Below, piece after piece: positions 7,294 to 8,851 of a stretch of DNA of 8,851 nt. The notes beneath the pieces were generated by a model. It was not told where the DNA came from and searched no databases. It was given only the letters and a program-made list of their open reading frames with translations. The number at the start of each line of letters is the position of its first letter. Positions within the stretch are counted from its first letter, which is position 1. The translations under genes were made by a program, and so were the position numbers. This DNA comes from an uncultured Actinomycetes bacterium (lineage in GTDB: Bacteria; Actinomycetota; Thermoleophilia; Solirubrobacterales; Thermoleophilaceae), in NCBI GenBank assembly GCA_946481495.1, contig CAMLNW010000104.1, forward strand, positions 1 through 8,851. Reading direction: 5' to 3'.

Positions 7294-8160
7294 ATGGCCG
7301 CACTGGAGACAGCACCTAACCCGACAGTCGACTCGCTTCAGCTCTTCCTGGACGGCATCGCGAAGACGCGTCTGCTGACCGCCGCGGAGGAGCTGGATCT
7401 CGCCAAGCGCATCGAGCGCGGCGACCTCGAGGCGAAGAACCGCATGACCGAGGCCAACCTGCGTCTCGTGGTATCGATCGCAAAGCGGTACCGCAACCAG
7501 GGCCTCGACTTCATGGAGCTGATCCAGGAGGGGTCGATCGGGCTCGTCCGCGCGGTCGAGAAGTTCGACTACCGCAAGGGCTTCAAGTTCTCGACCTACG
7601 CGACCTGGTGGATCCGTCAGGCGATCTCGCGTGCGTTGGCCGACAAGTCGCGCACGATCCGGATCCCGATCCACATCAATCAGCAGCTGCAGAAGCTGGA
7701 TGGCGCCCAGCGCAAGCTCGAGGCTGTCGGCGATCGCGATCCGTCGTTCGAGGAGATCGCGACGGCGTCAGGACTTGACATCGACCCCGAGGAGGCCGAG
7801 CTGATCATGCGCGCGTCGCGCGCGCCGGTGTCGCTCGACAAGCCCGTCGGAGGTACGGGCGACGATGACGCCGCCGAACTGGGTCATCTGATCCCTGATC
7901 GGGGCGCCGTGTCGCCTTTCGAAGCGGCCGCCGAGGCGCTCGACCGCTCGCGTCTGGCGCTGGCGCTGGAGAACCTCTCCTACCGCGAGCGGCGCGTCGT
8001 CGAACTGCGCTACGGCCTCTTCGGTGAGCAGCCGCGGACGCTCGACGACGTCGGCCGGATGTTCGGCTTGACCCGCGAGCGGGCGCGTCAGATCGAGGAA
8101 CACGCGGTGCGCAAGCTGTCATCGCTGGCCGAGGCGCAGGGCCTGCGCGAAGCCGCGTAG
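7294..8160 (+). CDS. RNA polymerase sigma-70 factor, RpoD/SigA-like (group 1 or 2)
   Basis: A 288-residue sigma factor that directs RNA polymerase to promoters. Region 1.2 is about 12-43 (SLQLFLDGIAKTRLLTAAEE). Region 2 is 48-118, with NLRLVVSIAKRYRNQGLDFMELIQEG and the -10-reading/melting helix KFSTYATWWIRQAISRA. Region 3 is about 126-205, with RIPIHI at its start. Region 4 is about 218-278, with the -35 helix-turn-helix TLDDVGRMFGLTRERARQIE. Region 1.1 and the long acidic N-terminus of a typical primary sigma are absent, and regions 3-4 are joined by an acidic GGTGDDDAAELGHLI linker. Key region 2 aromatics and the RERARQIE motif are intact, so it should read ordinary -10/-35 promoters. It could be the housekeeping factor of a lineage with short sigmas, or a group 2 paralogue; the window alone cannot decide. 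The ATG at 7294 is supported by TAGTTT 7 nt upstream. Confidence 0.95.
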   Translation: MAALETAPNPTVDSLQLFLDGIAKTRLLTAAEELDLAKRIERGDLEAKNRMTEANLRLVVSIAKRYRNQGLDFMELIQEGSIGLVRAVEKFDYRKGFKFSTYATWWIRQAISRALADKSRTIRIPIHINQQLQKLDGAQRKLEAVGDRDPSFEEIATASGLDIDPEEAELIMRASRAPVSLDKPVGGTGDDDAAELGHLIPDRGAVSPFEAAAEALDRSRLALALENLSYRERRVVELRYGLFGEQPRTLDDVGRMFGLTRERARQIEEHAVRKLSSLAEAQGLREAA

Positions 8161-8261
8161 AGAAATCTTCACTTCTTGTGATCCAAGACATCGCGCCCCG
8201 CGTATAGCGGAGCGAAACCAGACCTAAAGCCTGGGCGCGGAGCCCTCCCTCCATTTGGCTC
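8161..8261 (+). other. Intergenic leader with small inverted repeats, no gene seen
   Basis: It starts AT-rich (TCAC-TTCTT-GTGA just after the sigma stop). Further on are CCGC-GTATA-GCGG (8198-8210) and GGGC-GCGGA-GCCC (8233-8245), then a pyrimidine run CCCTCCCTCC (8243-8252). I see no coding signal. It could be the sigma 3' untranslated region or part of a small structured RNA; no known RNA family was recognised. Confidence 0.35.
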
Positions 8262-8282
8262 TGCTGCCCGGGGCGGGCAGCA
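8262..8282 (+). terminator. Hairpin downstream of the sigma factor gene
   Basis: TGCTGCCC (8262-8269), loop GGGGC, GGGCAGCA (8275-8282): a perfect 8-bp stem followed by AAAGG, not a T-run. It may act as a transcript-end hairpin or a 3' end stabiliser. Confidence 0.5.
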
Positions 8283-8285
8283 AAA

Positions 8286-8324
8286 GGGCGGGCACGGCCG
8301 CTTCACACCGCGGCCGTGCCGCCC
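8286..8324 (+). terminator. Strong GC-rich hairpin, likely terminator lacking a T-run
   Basis: The left arm (8286-8301) and right arm (8310-8324) pair over 15 bp with one bulged G, around an 8-nt loop TTCACACC. The inner 11 bp (GGCACGGCCGC with GCGGCCGTGCC) are perfect. No T-run follows, as is common for proposed actinobacterial terminators. The right arm ends about 20 nt before the -10 of the hadA-like gene, so it overlaps where the -35 should be. Confidence 0.6.
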
Positions 8325-8343
8325 GCCCGCCACGGGCTCTCAT

Positions 8344-8349
8344 TAGACT
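8344..8349 (+). promoter_or_regulatory. Predicted -10 box of the HadA-like gene
   Basis: TAGACT, 7 nt before the GTG at 8357, without a Shine-Dalgarno sequence. It fits the leaderless pattern of the window and supports the GTG start over an upstream in-frame start at 8255. Confidence 0.6.
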
Positions 8350-8356
8350 GGCGCGC

Positions 8357-8797
8357 GTGCCAGTGGACGCAAGCGCGAAGGGCAAGCGCTACTCGCCCTT
8401 CGAATACGAGGTCGGCAGGGAGAAGATCCGCGAGTTCGCCCAGGCGGTTGGCGAGAACAACGCGGTCTACTTCGATCGCGCCGCCGCGAAGGCGGCCGGC
8501 CTGCGGGACATTCCAGCCCCGCCGATGTTCGCCGTCGTCTACTCGGCTGGCGCGATGGGGCCGGCGATCCTCGACCCCGAGGTCGGGATCAACTTCGCGC
8601 TGATGGTCCACGGCGGCCAGGAGTTCGTCTGGGGCGAGCCGGTCTGCTCCGGCGACACGATCAGCACCGTCGCTGAGTGCAAGGACATCTTCGAGAAGGA
8701 CGGCAAGGGCTTTTACGTCTTCGAGTCGGTCTCGACTAACCAGGAGGGTGCGGAAGTCGTGCGCGCCACCTGGACCAACATCGTGCGAGGGGTCTGA
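8357..8797 (+). CDS. HadA-like MaoC/FAS1-type hot-dog dehydratase subunit
   Basis: A 146-residue hot-dog-fold protein of the MaoC-like N-terminal dehydratase family (HadA/HadC of mycobacteria). HadAB and HadBC dehydrate 3-hydroxyacyl-ACP in type II fatty acid elongation; relatives hydrate enoyl-CoA. Seen: YEVGREKIREFAQAVGENNAVYFD (17-40), the AGLRDIPAPPMFAVV segment (47-61), HGGQEFVWGEPVCSGDTI (85-102) typical of the second half of the fold, and the closing strand FYVFESVSTNQEGAEVV (119-135). The hydratase motif D-x-N-P-x-H of catalytic members reads E-N-N-A-V-Y (33-38), so Asp and His are missing, as expected for the non-catalytic partner of a heterodimer. One base after its stop begins a probable HadB-like subunit. 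Whether this serves fatty acid synthesis or degradation is not shown by the sequence. Confidence 0.88.
   Translation: MPVDASAKGKRYSPFEYEVGREKIREFAQAVGENNAVYFDRAAAKAAGLRDIPAPPMFAVVYSAGAMGPAILDPEVGINFALMVHGGQEFVWGEPVCSGDTISTVAECKDIFEKDGKGFYVFESVSTNQEGAEVVRATWTNIVRGV
8787..8792 (+). promoter_or_regulatory. Ribosome binding site of the HadB-like gene
   Basis: GAGGGG inside the end of the HadA-like gene, 6 nt before the GTG at 8799. It fits translation of an operon-internal gene and possible translational coupling. Confidence 0.6.
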
Positions 8798-8798
8798 G

Positions 8799-8851
8799 GT
8801 GGACGTCGGCGATTCGATCCCTGAGCTACGTGTCACTCCCGACCGCTTCTT
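8799..8851 (+). CDS. Probable HadB-like MaoC dehydratase, first 17 codons (runs off window end)
   Basis: A GTG start one base after the HadA-like stop opens a frame reading VDVGDSIPELRVTPDRF up to the window edge. A VGD-x-[IL]-PEL opening followed by a Thr-rich strand is usual at the N-terminus of HadB/MaoC catalytic subunits, and HadA-HadB gene order is standard in actinobacteria. It would be expected to supply the catalytic Asp and His missing from the HadA-like protein. Only 17 residues are visible, so the family call leans on context. Confidence 0.6.
   Translation, partial: MDVGDSIPELRVTPDRF

Noticed and set aside
8255..8356. N-terminal extension of the HadA-like protein to 8255
   Set aside because: It would translate through both hairpins; the GTG at 8357 follows a -10 box at the usual spacing and matches the family N-terminus.

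Overview
The window looks like an ordinary core stretch of a high-GC actinobacterial chromosome. Gene content (rpsT next to murJ, a lepA translation factor, a RpoD-like sigma factor, HadA/HadB-type dehydratases) and many start codons sitting just downstream of a TANNNT -10 box, as in leaderless actinobacterial transcripts, support this. A deep-branching lineage such as Thermoleophilia/Solirubrobacterales is my guess, from codon bias and protein style only. I see no mobile element, CRISPR array, tRNA or rRNA, and no clear novel multi-gene system. The interest lies in promoter architecture, tightly packed gene ends and a few degenerate enzyme-fold proteins.

Layout, left to right. Bases 1-449 (minus) hold the N-terminal third of an aldehyde dehydrogenase. 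Divergent to it is a small six-helix potassium channel with a voltage-sensor-like S4 (509-1231, plus). This converges on rpsT, ribosomal protein S20 (1232-1498, minus), with stop codons abutting in a perfect palindrome. rpsT is divergent from murJ, the lipid II flippase (1552-3165, plus), and their predicted -10 boxes overlap on opposite strands. murJ converges on a two-gene minus-strand operon and shares a CTAG with it as both stop codons. That operon is an AraC/GlxA-type regulator with a DJ-1/PfpI sensor domain (3850-4824) followed by a stand-alone DJ-1/PfpI enzyme resembling isonitrile hydratase (3162-3836).

From 4924 everything is on the plus strand: a ferritin-like four-helix protein lacking most canonical iron ligands, lepA (EF-4), a 288-residue sigma-70 factor with CTTAAG repeats in its upstream region, a 196-bp intergenic region with strong hairpins, and a HadA-like hot-dog dehydratase subunit followed one base later by the start of a probable HadB-like partner that runs off the window.

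First genes of transcription units mostly have a TANNNT-type hexamer 7-8 nt before the start codon and no Shine-Dalgarno sequence. The two operon-internal genes (DJ-1 enzyme and HadB-like) instead carry good Shine-Dalgarno sequences. This pattern also helps choose the start codons of murJ, lepA, the sigma gene and the hadA-like gene.
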